The translations under genes were made by a program, and so were the position numbers. The notes below the pieces were generated by a model. The model made no database searches, had not been told where the DNA came from, and saw only the letters and a list, made by a program, of their open reading frames with translations. DNA of 64,000 nt from Paenibacillus_AB sp036577625 (GTDB taxonomy: Bacteria > Bacillota > Bacilli > Paenibacillales > NBRC-103111): positions 1 through 64,000 of the forward strand of contig NZ_JARBDC010000072.1 of assembly GCF_036577625.1 (NCBI RefSeq), in the 5' to 3' direction. Below are positions 35,832 through 43,813 of this stretch, piece after piece. Position 1 is the stretch's first letter, and each line of letters begins with the position of its first letter.

Positions 35832-35871
35832 AAAGCGGGGCCTATGCGGAGAGCGGCATGGGCCCCGTTTG
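35832..35871 (+). terminator. Terminator of sspH
   Basis: CGGGGCC pairs with GGCCCCG around a 16-nt loop, flanked by AAA on the left and TTT on the right. It starts 8 bp after the sspH stop. Confidence 0.7.
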
Positions 35872-36051
35872 CATTCGGTCCTTTTTTGCCGCAACCATCG
35901 CCCTCCGGACAATCGCACGGGGGTCCTTTTACACCGCACGCCCTACCCGGGCGCCCGCTTCTTGCCATTTGCCCCGTTCCGTTCGCCAAGCCGCTCCCGC
36001 ATCGCTATAATAACAGTACACGGACATCCGCGACGCGACGGGGGGAAGACG

Positions 36052-36810
36052 ATGATGATGCGCGATCCATATTTGAGAGCCGTCGAGCTGGCGAAGTCGG
36101 ACGTCCCGACCTATCGGGAGTACCCGTTTAATCTCGGGGCGATCCGCAGCCTGGAACGGCTGGAATTTCACCCGCACGTCACGTACATCGTCGGGGAAAA
36201 CGGCACGGGCAAATCGACCTTGATGGAAGCGATCGCCGTCGCCTGGGGCTTCAATCCGGAGGGCGGCACGAAAAACTTCGCGTTCTCGACGCGGGCGACG
36301 CATTCGCGGCTGCACGAATGCATCCGGCTCGTGCGAGGGGCGCAAAAGCCGCGGGACGGCTTTTTCTTTCGGGCGGAAAGCTATTACAACTTGGCGAGCC
36401 ATATCGACGAGCTGGACAGCGAGTTTTCGTACAGCCCGCCCATCAAGCAGTCGTACGGGGGCAAGTCGCTGCACGAGCAGTCGCACGGCGAATCGTTCTT
36501 CGCGACGTTCGTCCACCGTTTCGGCGGACAGGGGCTGTACGTGCTGGACGAGCCCGAAGCCGCCTTGTCCCCGCTGCGCCAAATGGCGATGCTCGCGCGC
36601 ATTCACGAGCTCGTCGGGGCCGGCTCGCAATTTATCATTTCGACGCATTCGCCGATCGTGATGGCGTACCCGGACTCGTTCCTCTATCATTTGACGCCGG
36701 ACGGCATCGAGACGAAGACGCTGGAGCAAACCGACCATTACATCATCATGAAGCAGTTTTTGAACAACAAGGAGAAAATGATCGGCGAGCTGTTCGATAA
36801 CGGCTCCTGA
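36052..36810 (+). CDS. AAA-family (ABC-like) ATPase
   Basis: The 252-aa soluble ATPase has Walker A VGENGTGKSTLMEAIA (Gly48-Ser55), a signature-like SHGESFFATF near 150, Walker B LYVLDEPEAALSP near 170 and a switch His in FIISTHSPIVMAYP. It resembles the compact single-domain AAA_15/AAA_21 ATPases found widely in Firmicutes. No membrane or partner gene is next to it, so neither transport nor defence can be claimed. The first of three consecutive ATG codons (36052) is chosen because GGGGGGAA ends five bases upstream. It converges on the DinB gene with only one base between the stops. Confidence 0.85.
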   Translation: MMMRDPYLRAVELAKSDVPTYREYPFNLGAIRSLERLEFHPHVTYIVGENGTGKSTLMEAIAVAWGFNPEGGTKNFAFSTRATHSRLHECIRLVRGAQKPRDGFFFRAESYYNLASHIDELDSEFSYSPPIKQSYGGKSLHEQSHGESFFATFVHRFGGQGLYVLDEPEAALSPLRQMAMLARIHELVGAGSQFIISTHSPIVMAYPDSFLYHLTPDGIETKTLEQTDHYIIMKQFLNNKEKMIGELFDNGS

Positions 36811-36811
36811 C

Positions 36812-37318
36812 TTAACGTTTCGCGTACCAGTACAGCGCATATTCGGTCATCGTGGAGGCGTGGCCCATTTGACGCAGCATCGCCGTTACGTTTCCGCGGT
36901 GATACGTGTCGTGGTTGACGACCTGCAGCACCATTTCCGACAGGCGGGTTTCGCGCAACCCGGCGTACGGATTGTCGAGCGTAATCGTCCGATCCAAATC
37001 GGGCTGCCCGTCCAAAAACGACCTGTATCGTCCCGCGAGCTCGGCGTACGCCTCTTCCAGCTCCTCCAGGCTTTTCGCCTCGATTTGCTCCTGCAGCTCT
37101 CTCGCGATCTCAAGCGCCTCGCTCATGCTCGTGCCGGCCATCGTATCCAGCCAGCCATGATCCGCGATGTAAATATGAGCCATCGTCTTCGCGACCGACG
37201 GAAACACGCTCCGGATATGCCGGACGTAAACGTCCCGCGGGAGCTCCTTCAGCCGGCCGAACATCGTACGGTTCGCCCATTCGTGAAAATCGTACATCTC
37301 GATTGCATAATGCGTCAT
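36812..37318 (-). CDS. DinB-family putative metal-dependent enzyme
   Basis: The 168-aa four-helix protein has the DinB metal triad: His48 in KTMAHIYIADHGW, and His136 and His140 in VVNHDTYHRGNV. DinB/YfiT proteins include thiol-dependent S-transferases and stress-induced proteins with unknown substrates. The ATG follows GAGGAGG. It is a single gene between convergent neighbours. Confidence 0.9.
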   Translation of the reverse strand: MTHYAIEMYDFHEWANRTMFGRLKELPRDVYVRHIRSVFPSVAKTMAHIYIADHGWLDTMAGTSMSEALEIARELQEQIEAKSLEELEEAYAELAGRYRSFLDGQPDLDRTITLDNPYAGLRETRLSEMVLQVVNHDTYHRGNVTAMLRQMGHASTMTEYALYWYAKR

Positions 37319-37370
37319 CTTTACCGCCTCCTCGATTATTTACGCCATCCTTGCTTTCTGCCCGTATCAT

Positions 37371-37405
37371 AAAACGGCTCCCCTGACAACGGTCTGTCAG
37401 GGGAG
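37371..37405 (-). terminator. Terminator of the 37423 gene
   Basis: CTCCCCTGACA and TGTCAGGGGAG form a perfect 11-bp stem with a 6-nt loop. On the minus strand CCGTTTTAT follows. Confidence 0.75.
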
Positions 37406-37422
37406 TCGAGGACGCTGCCGAA

Positions 37423-38190
37423 TTAGGCCGGAAAAATTCGCTTCAAATAGTTCAGCCCGGCCGCCGCTTCTTCTTCGAACCGGTTCCACGAGCATTCGAC
37501 GGACAGGCGCCCGTCGTAGTTCGCCCGCCGGACGCACTCTGCAAAAGCGTCGAACGCTTCGTCGCCTTCGGCGGGAACGAACCGGCGCGTGTCCGCGACA
37601 TGAACGTGATGCAGCAGCTCCCGGTGCTCGATCACATGTGAGTACGGTTCGCCGTCTTTGCGCATATGGTAAAAGTCGGCCAATACGCGTATCGATCGGC
37701 GGTTCACGTGCCGGGCGAACCGGACCGCCTCGGGAACGGTGGTAATGATGTTGCATTCCGCCATGTTCAGCGGCTCGATCGCGATCGTCACGCCCAGCGG
37801 GTCGGCGACGTCGGCGGTCCATTCCAGGAAGCGGACGATCTGCTCCTCGGCCTTCTCCCGCGCAAAGCCGTCCGGCACCGCTCGCGCCTTGCCGCTGCCG
37901 AACACGACGGTCGCTCCGCCGGCCCGCTTCACCCGCTCGAGCGCTTTCTCCAAATACCGTCGCACCCGGGCCTCGTCGACGCGCTCGCCGACGATTTTCA
38001 AATCCCCCGGCAGCATGACGTTGAACGCCGCGACCGGTACCGGGCTTTCCGTAAATTGCGCCAGCCTGTCGCGCACTTCCGCATCGCTTCGCTCCGCCTG
38101 CAGCGAGACGACCGTGCACTCGATAAAATCGTAGCCCGCCGCATGCACGACAGGCGCCTGTTCGATAGGGGCGCATACGCCGAATTCCAT
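37423..38190 (-). CDS. Sugar phosphate isomerase/epimerase family protein
   Basis: The 255-aa TIM-barrel protein has metal-site strands VTIAIEPLNMAECN (Glu), RVLADFYHMRKDGE (Asp, His), LHHVHVADTRRFVPAEGDE (His) and LSVECSWNR (Glu), as in xylose-isomerase-like epimerases such as ketose 3-epimerases or inosose isomerases. The substrate is unknown. The ATG at 38190 is preferred because GGGAG lies ten bases upstream; a GTG at 38199 is too close to it. It is followed by a strong terminator and preceded by the divided-off beta-helix gene. Confidence 0.88.
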   Translation of the reverse strand: MEFGVCAPIEQAPVVHAAGYDFIECTVVSLQAERSDAEVRDRLAQFTESPVPVAAFNVMLPGDLKIVGERVDEARVRRYLEKALERVKRAGGATVVFGSGKARAVPDGFAREKAEEQIVRFLEWTADVADPLGVTIAIEPLNMAECNIITTVPEAVRFARHVNRRSIRVLADFYHMRKDGEPYSHVIEHRELLHHVHVADTRRFVPAEGDEAFDAFAECVRRANYDGRLSVECSWNRFEEEAAAGLNYLKRIFPA

Positions 38191-38358
38191 CGCCTTCACT
38201 CTCCCGACTCATTTGTTTATTGATTAAGTAAATTTGCCGCAACAAGACGTCGTCCGCCGGAACGAACGCATTTCTTACCGCCAGTATACATCAATCTTGC
38301 AAGCGCATCCATCGTTTTCACAAAAATTCGCATTCGTCCGCTCCGGCCGCCCGCCGCG

Positions 38359-38391
38359 AAAAAAGGGGCGGAAGCGACGCCGTCCGCCCCT
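38359..38391 (-). terminator. Terminator of the 38417 beta-helix gene
   Basis: On the minus strand GGGGCGGA pairs with TCCGCCCC around a short loop, followed by TTTTTT. It begins 26 bp beyond the stop codon. Confidence 0.85.
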
Positions 38392-38416
38392 GCGGCAAAT
38401 TTAGCCGCCTCGCAAC

Positions 38417-40171
38417 CTAAGCCTTGACCGCCGCATGCTCCATGCAGGAAATGCCGACCGTCATCGGCCCCGCGCCTTGATTCGTGACAACGACGCGAAG
38501 CTCCGTCATTTCGGCGTTCAGCCGAAAGGCGGTGCCGAACGCGGATGCGGCATTGCCGGATACTTTGCTCAGCCCTCCGGCGGTAACGGACGCCGCTCCT
38601 CCGCCGCCCGCGATAATGATGCTTTGCTCGGCCGCATCGAATACGAGCGCCGCCTGCTGAACGCATGCCGTATACGTCAGCTTGACGACTTTGCCCGATC
38701 CGGCAGCTACGGGGTCGATCGCGAAGACAGCCGTTCCCGGGGCGCCCGCGGCCATGCGAATCGTTTGCGATTGTACGAATTTCACGTCGGCTGCGTTCAG
38801 CGAAGCGCCGGACGACTGGAACAGCCGCTCCAGGACGGGGGCGTCGTTTTTGCCGGATAACGTGTAATTGCGATTCGCGTATACCCGGATCGATCCGCCG
38901 GAGCCGCTGAACAGAATAAGCCCGTTCACGTCGTTTCCGGAAATGTCCAGATCGAGCTCGGGGCCGCGCACGATGCCGATCGAGCCGCTCGTAAAGCCGG
39001 AAGCGATCCGGTTATCGACGATCCGGCACGTTTCCGCGTACGTTCCGCGAATAAAAATGCCCCATCCTCCCGGCCCGGTCAGCTCGTTATGGCAAATTTC
39101 CAAATGTTTCACTTTCCCCGCGCGATACGTGCTGAACTTGTCGACATATATGCGGTCCGCAATATTGCCCGATATGATGACGTTTTTGCAGTCGTTGTCC
39201 TGCACGGTGACGAAAATGCGCTCCTTGACGATGTTCCCTTCGATAATGACCGTCGAGCTGTCGTCGATCCACAGCTGCTTGTCGAAGTTGTTGGACGAAA
39301 TGACGACCTCGGCCCCCGGGGAATTTTCGATTTCGCAGGAGCCGTACGAGTTGTTGGAATCGTAGTTGCCGACGATTTTGATTTTGCCGTTGCCGCCGAA
39401 AAAATTGTAGCTCGTCGCGTTTTGTCCGTTGTAGCAAGCGTTTCCGCCGTAGTACGTATTGAAGGTGCAAATGTTTTGAAAATGTCCGGCGTTCGTCATG
39501 GCGGGCGCTGTCGACCGGCAGCCGGTCACCACGATATCCTTGATCGGATATTGTTCCGTACCGCGGAAATTGGTTGCGTAAAAGAAATCCTCGAACTCGC
39601 AGTTTTCGATCGTAATCCGCTCGATGCTCGCTCCGATCAGCGCGCTTTCCGCCTGAATGCAGCGGATTTGGCTCGTTGCGTCGACCGCCTTGAAGCGCAG
39701 CCCGCTGCAGCGAAAGCCGCCGGCAACGAGCGAAATATGCCGGCCGAGCAGCAGCCTTCCGGTTCCTTCGAGGGTCAGGCGTTCCTTATTGATTGTAAAT
39801 CCGGATTGCAGCAAATAGTCTCCGGCCGGCACGTAAATTTTGCCGCCGTCGTTCGAGGCGTCGTCCACCGCTTTCTGGAAAACGGCGGAATTGTCGAAGC
39901 TTCCGCCCGGCTTCGCATTGTACGGCGGCTGCGTAATATCGATCCAGGAGCCCGGCTGCCGCTGATGCGGAAACGGCGCGCCGCCCGAAGGCGAGTAGAC
40001 CGTTTCGGCTACCGAAGCGGCGTTCGCCCCGCGGGCGCCTACCGCCGTCATATACGCCCCCGCCCCTATCATCCCGAGCGATGCCAGCAGCTTTCTGCGG
40101 CTGAGCGGCCGCTCCGTCATCGGGTGCTGCTCCGGTCTTGCTTCGTTCGAATGCTCCCGTCCGTTCGTCAA
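38417..40171 (-). CDS. Tat-exported right-handed beta-helix protein
   Basis: The 584-aa protein begins at a TTG with GGGGAGG six bases upstream. It has a twin-arginine signal LSRRKLLASLGMIGAGAYM near residues 24-42 and an AxA-type cleavage site (ANA-A). A Pectate_lyase_3-type opening follows, FDNSAVFQKAVDDASNDGGK. Parallel beta-helix rungs come next, such as ITIENCEFEDFFYATNF, VIIEGNIVKERIFVTVQ and CRIVDNRIASGFTSGSIGIV. The last 120 residues (QTIRMAAGAPGTAVFAID onward) look like a separate beta-sandwich. It is probably a secreted carbohydrate-active or adhesive protein, second of its kind here. Catalytic residues cannot be assigned. It is monocistronic with a clear terminator. Confidence 0.88.
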   Translation of the reverse strand: MTNGREHSNEARPEQHPMTERPLSRRKLLASLGMIGAGAYMTAVGARGANAASVAETVYSPSGGAPFPHQRQPGSWIDITQPPYNAKPGGSFDNSAVFQKAVDDASNDGGKIYVPAGDYLLQSGFTINKERLTLEGTGRLLLGRHISLVAGGFRCSGLRFKAVDATSQIRCIQAESALIGASIERITIENCEFEDFFYATNFRGTEQYPIKDIVVTGCRSTAPAMTNAGHFQNICTFNTYYGGNACYNGQNATSYNFFGGNGKIKIVGNYDSNNSYGSCEIENSPGAEVVISSNNFDKQLWIDDSSTVIIEGNIVKERIFVTVQDNDCKNVIISGNIADRIYVDKFSTYRAGKVKHLEICHNELTGPGGWGIFIRGTYAETCRIVDNRIASGFTSGSIGIVRGPELDLDISGNDVNGLILFSGSGGSIRVYANRNYTLSGKNDAPVLERLFQSSGASLNAADVKFVQSQTIRMAAGAPGTAVFAIDPVAAGSGKVVKLTYTACVQQAALVFDAAEQSIIIAGGGGAASVTAGGLSKVSGNAASAFGTAFRLNAEMTELRVVVTNQGAGPMTVGISCMEHAAVKA

Positions 40172-40434
40172 ATTAAGTCCTCCCCTTCCGTCGTAAAAAA
40201 TGGCAAGCTTCATCGAGGATAATGTAACAAAAAAGCAGTCCGGCCGCTTTTCCGTTATTCATCAATTTGCGGATCCATTTGACTGAGGAAGCTTTTTTAC
40301 GCAATGGATCACCCAAAGCGGGTCTTAATCGCATGATTAGGCTGCATAATTAGGAATTATTTGGGAGGATTCGAGTTGTCCGCCGGCGAATCTTTCATCA
40401 TGCCCCCTCTTTAACGAAGGGAGATGCAAATGGG

Positions 40435-41125
40435 TTGAAACGTATCGAACCGTACATAACCGTCCGCCGGCTGCGCAAGCAGCACCGGGTCGCCCCATCG
40501 CCGGACGGCGCATACGCGGCCTATGTCGTGAAAGACCCGAACGAGATCGACGCCTCGCATCCCGAAGGTACGAGCTATTTTTACAACGGCTGCAGCGTCT
40601 GGGTCCGACATGCGGATACCGGCGCCGATAGACGTCGGCAATCCGGCCGTGGACATGAACCGCAAAGCGGTTATGGGCCACAGCTTCGGCGGCTACTCCG
40701 TCAATTGCGTCGTGACGCAAACGGATTCGTTTCGGGCGGCCGTCTCTTCCGCCGGCAAAAGCGATTTGTTATCCGCCTACGCGTTGTTTCATGAAGAAAA
40801 CGGGGAAATCGACGGGTACGGCTGCCAGCTGCTGGAGACGGGGCAGCTGAAGCAGGGCGGCCCTCCGTGGGAGCAAGCCGAAAATTACGTCAAAAACTCC
40901 CCTATATTTTACTTGGACCGCGTATCGACGCCTCTGTTGCTGATCGGCGGCTCCGAAGACCCGATCTACATGCCGGGAGGGATGCTCGTCGGGCTGGAAC
41001 GGCTCGGCAAGCGCGTCCGGTGCGTCGTCTACAAGGGCGAAGGACACACGCCTTGCAATTGGACGGTCGCCAACCAAGCGGACGCGGCGAAACGGGTTCT
41101 GGCTTGGCTGCGGGAGCATGTGTAA
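40435..41125 (+). pseudogene. Internally deleted S9 peptidase (acylaminoacyl-peptidase-like) remnant
   Basis: Two frames together encode only the ends of an S9 prolyl-oligopeptidase-type enzyme. From 40435 the first frame gives the N-terminal propeller start (IEPYITVRRLRKQHRVAPSP). Near 40615 homology jumps to the second frame, which gives the catalytic domain from AVMGHSFGGYS (nucleophile Ser) through LLIGGSEDPIYMP (Asp) to YKGEGHTP (His) and ends at 41125. Normal family members are about 600-680 aa; some 400 residues, most of the propeller, are missing and the junction is out of frame. A TTG at 40435 with AAGGGAG upstream was the original start. An ATG at 40610 could in principle start the 171-aa C-terminal piece, but no ribosome site is seen. 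Confidence 0.8.
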
Positions 41126-41192
41126 ACGAAAACGTTCGCCGTCTGGAACATTTTGGGGGATTCCCGCGTCTAGGATCCGAGGTGACGTTACT

Positions 41193-41768
41193 TTGCGTAT
41201 CAAATCGACGGTTATGCTGCTAAGCTTGCTGGTCGCCATCGGCGCTTCGCTTGCGTTCAAGCCGGTATCCGTATCGGCCTGCTCCTGCGTGGGTCCCGTT
41301 TCGGTACAGGAGGAATTCAACCGGAAAACGGTCGTGTTCGCCGGGAAAGTGAAAAGCATTACAAATACGAACCAAGGCATATTCCGCTCTTCCGCCGACC
41401 CGGTCCGAGTATCGTTCGAGGTGAAGCAAGTATGGAAAGGGGAGCTTCCGGTCCGGACGGACGTATACACGGCTTCCGGCTCGGTCAGCTGCGGGTATGA
41501 CGGTTTTGCCGCCAACCGGGACTATATCGTATTCGCCTACTGGGGCGTGGAAGGGCTTAAAACCGGTCTTTGCGATCGGACGAAGCTGCTGTCCGCCGCT
41601 TTTGAAGAGCTGGCGGTGCTCGGGACCGGGTACGGACCGTCCGGCGCGGAGCATTCCGCCCGGGGCGGCTACGCCGGCGCGGCGCTCGGAATCGGCGTCG
41701 CGGGATTGGTCGCGGGAGCGATTATCGCGTGGGTTATGGTGCGGAGAAGGGGCCGGGGCCGTTCGTAA
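41193..41768 (+). CDS. Secreted TIMP/netrin-like protein with C-terminal membrane anchor
   Basis: The 191-aa precursor has a signal peptide (residues 1-28) followed by ACSCVGP, the mature-end C-x-C motif of bacterial tissue-inhibitor-of-metalloproteinase-like (NTR-fold) proteins. A beta-barrel region follows (VVFAGKVKSI, VSFEVKQVWKGELPVRTDVYT, SCGYDGFAANRDYIVFAY), then a Gly-rich linker and a C-terminal membrane helix GVAGLVAGAIIAWVMV with basic tail RRRGRGRS. It would be displayed outside the cell. The function of bacterial members is not established. The TTG at 41193 follows GAGGTG by seven bases. It converges on the next gene across a terminator hairpin. Confidence 0.82.
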   Translation: MRIKSTVMLLSLLVAIGASLAFKPVSVSACSCVGPVSVQEEFNRKTVVFAGKVKSITNTNQGIFRSSADPVRVSFEVKQVWKGELPVRTDVYTASGSVSCGYDGFAANRDYIVFAYWGVEGLKTGLCDRTKLLSAAFEELAVLGTGYGPSGAEHSARGGYAGAALGIGVAGLVAGAIIAWVMVRRRGRGRS

Positions 41769-41797
41769 AAAAACGGCGGGCCTTTCGCGCCGCCGCC
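41766..41797 (-). terminator. Terminator of the 41832 gene
   Basis: On the minus strand ACGGCGG pairs with CCGCCGT around a 10-nt loop and is followed by TTTTTT. It sits between the convergent TIMP-like and membrane-protein genes. Confidence 0.75.
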
Positions 41798-41831
41798 GTC
41801 CCGGCCGGATCAGGCCGGGGCGGTTATGCGC

Positions 41832-42188
41832 TTATTTTGCAGTCGTTCTCCGCTCCGGCTTCGTTCCGCTTCCCATCCGTGTGGCGGATACGAGGTACAA
41901 AACCAGGACTAGGCCAAAAAGGTTCCATATGCTTGGTATCGACGCAAAGCCTAAATACAGACCGTACGGCAGCGACCATACGAAAACGATTACCATCAAG
42001 CTTCGCCTTCTCCAGTACGAACCGACGATGCCCAATAGCGCCGGAAACATCAACGCCATCCACATAATCGTAACCGTATCGGCGCCCGCCGGTTCCCGCG
42101 AATACGGATTCCGGAACAAGAAAACGGCACACAACACGATACAGGCTGCGGAAGCGGCCAAACCGGAAATCGATCGTTTCGTTTTCAA
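41832..42188 (-). CDS. Small membrane protein of unknown function
   Basis: The 118-aa protein has four probable membrane segments: ISGLAASAACIVLCAVFLF, TIMWMALMFPALLGIVGSYW, LMVIVFVWSLPYGLYLGFA and WNLFGLVLVLYLVSA. The tail TRMGSGTKPERRTTAK is basic. The TTG at 42188 has GAGGAGG ten bases upstream; the intervening ATG is out of frame. No family is recognised. It starts 16 bp after the stop of the upstream 288-aa gene and probably shares its transcript. Confidence 0.7.
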   Translation of the reverse strand: MKTKRSISGLAASAACIVLCAVFLFRNPYSREPAGADTVTIMWMALMFPALLGIVGSYWRRRSLMVIVFVWSLPYGLYLGFASIPSIWNLFGLVLVLYLVSATRMGSGTKPERRTTAK

Positions 42189-42204
42189 CGCATGAAAGCC
42201 TCCT

Positions 42205-43071
42205 CTACCCGAGCTTTCGACGATTGGCCCGGATCGTGCTTCCATTGTGCTCGGGCGGGATTTCCCCGTTTCGGTAGAGCGAGCGAATTGCCATTATAGC
42301 CGTAGGATCGGTCGGCAAATACATATGGTTCCCGCCCAAACGCGTGATCACGATCGGCAAAGACCCGTCGTTTTTGCGATACATCGCGATTTCGAACGAA
42401 GGCTTCGTTTTTCCCGGCCTCCATATTTCGATTTCGGCGACGTCGTCGAATTCGAAAATATCGTTCCCCGCTTCAATAATATGCTTCCACGTATTGCCGA
42501 TGCCGAATATGAATTTGACCTTTTTCGTTTTCGCCATATGCCGGATCGCTCCTAGCGAATGCCGGGTCGACTCCAGATTGTAAATCCAGCTTCGCTGCTC
42601 GTTCAAATGAACCGTCCAATTTTTGGAATGGAACGGAAAAAATTCGATCGTATGAAGGAACGGCACGCGTTCGCCGACAATCGTTTGCGCCTGCTTCCTG
42701 CGCGTCTCCCTCCATCCGATCGGCTCTTTGGCACGGAATTGCTCGGGGGTCCATCCCAAATAGCGCTGCCTGACGTCCGCATTCCACAACGCCTTGCTCG
42801 CCTCCTTATCGCCGCCCGGCGACGGATAACGGCTAACCAAATCGCTGTCGGGCACTTCGCCGGGGTTGATCAACAACAGCAGCGCGTCCTCGGAGCAGTC
42901 CCGGTCCAGATAGCCGTAGAAGGGCTCCGGGTAATAGGTTAGATCGAAACGGTTGAATATGTTCTTCGGCACTTCGCTCCATCTTTCATTTTGATGCAAA
43001 AACCGAATCGGGTTCTCCGATTCGAAAACGGTTCTCCAATATCGAATGAGGCTGTCCAGGTTGTACTCCAA
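42205..43071 (-). CDS. Conserved hypothetical protein, possible uracil-DNA-glycosylase-fold
   Basis: The 288-aa soluble protein starts at a TTG with GGAGGG six bases upstream. It has no clear family. LLLLINPGEVPDSD (about residue 60-75) sits where uracil-DNA-glycosylase superfamily members carry the N/G-P-G water-activating motif. VKFIFGIGNTWKHII and ITRLGGNHMYLPTD near the C-terminus could correspond to the core strand and the His-containing leucine-loop motif. The N-terminal half contains an aromatic WTPEQFRAKEPIGWRE region. The assignment to that fold is a guess from motif spacing. It pairs with the small membrane protein downstream. Confidence 0.6.
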   Translation of the reverse strand: MEYNLDSLIRYWRTVFESENPIRFLHQNERWSEVPKNIFNRFDLTYYPEPFYGYLDRDCSEDALLLLINPGEVPDSDLVSRYPSPGGDKEASKALWNADVRQRYLGWTPEQFRAKEPIGWRETRRKQAQTIVGERVPFLHTIEFFPFHSKNWTVHLNEQRSWIYNLESTRHSLGAIRHMAKTKKVKFIFGIGNTWKHIIEAGNDIFEFDDVAEIEIWRPGKTKPSFEIAMYRKNDGSLPIVITRLGGNHMYLPTDPTAIMAIRSLYRNGEIPPEHNGSTIRANRRKLG

Positions 43072-43355
43072 TGCATTCCCTCCGTAAGATGCGGTTGTCG
43101 ACAGACAGTCTGTCCGTATGAATTTACTATACACGATAACCGCCCGGGCATAAATTCCGGCTTTTTTTGCCGCTCCATCCCGACTGGAAGGTCATCGAGC
43201 ATGCCGAACGGAACACGGGACTTCCCATCGTCGAAGTACCCGAACGAAACGGCTTTTTTGCGAGGTAATGAATAAAGCGCAAAACTAAAGCCGAGAAAAT
43301 CGGTCGCCTTCGTTTTCGCTGCGGACGCAATGCCGGGAGCGGACAAGCCTTCGTG

Positions 43356-43673
43356 TCAAATATAGTCGCCGCGAGTATCGAAAACGGCCGGGTTCAGCTT
43401 CTCCCAAGGCGTAAACGTCGTCGTCAGCCCGTACCGTTTGCCCGATTCCGCCGAGCGGTACGCGCCGAACATGATTTCGTGAACGTGCAGCTGCTGCCGG
43501 GCGGATTGCACGGGCTGCTTGCCGTCCCGCAGGCAGCGGACGAAATGGGCGATCACGTCCTCGTGCGGAATCGCCTCGATCGTTCGGTGCGGCACGAAGC
43601 AGTCGGCCAGGCCGCGCCATATTACGGGCTCGGCATCGGGCAGCGGCCGTCCGGGCGAATGGACTTGTCCCAT
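43356..43673 (-). pseudogene. C-terminal remnant of a Gfo/Idh/MocA-family oxidoreductase
   Basis: About 105 codons match only the last quarter of a Gfo/Idh/MocA dehydrogenase: HEDVIAHFVRCLRDGKQPVQS followed by HVHEIMFGAYRSAESGKRYGL. Full-length members are about 330-390 aa with an N-terminal Rossmann domain, which is absent. TAGGAGG directly abuts the first ATG at 43673, leaving no normal spacing. The fragment is therefore treated as a decayed gene. The 280-bp stretch between it and the 43071 gene holds no supported gene. Confidence 0.65.
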
Positions 43674-43745
43674 CCTCCTATCATACCGTGCGGCTCGGAA
43701 AAAGTTTCGGAGTATGGTCAGACGCCGGTGCCGTTCATCATATGG

Positions 43746-43789
43746 AATAAGACATAAGATGTCTTATTTTTCTTGTACAATGGTTGTAC
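43746..43789 (+). promoter_or_regulatory. Two perfect dyads upstream of the SDR gene
   Basis: AATAAGACAT and ATGTCTTATT form a perfect 10-bp inverted repeat with 3-nt spacer (43746-43768). Six bases further, GTACAA and TTGTAC form a perfect 6-bp dyad with 3-nt spacer (43775-43789) that includes a TACAAT -10-like hexamer. They end 24 bp before the SDR start. This is a likely operator-promoter for a dimeric repressor; the repressor is not encoded next to it. Confidence 0.6.
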
Positions 43790-43813
43790 CGATCGATAAG
43801 GAGGAATCGTCCG

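Noticed and set aside
36052..36810. AAA ATPase as part of a defence system
   Set aside because: No nuclease, reverse transcriptase or other effector is adjacent; neighbours are sspH and DinB.
41193..43071. TIMP-like, membrane and UDG-like genes as one functional island
   Set aside because: The TIMP-like gene is convergent with the others and separated by a terminator; no shared regulation is visible.
42939..43346. 135-codon minus-strand frame overlapping the start of the 42205-43071 gene
   Set aside because: No ribosome site or recognisable domain, and its 3' part is out of frame with a better supported gene.
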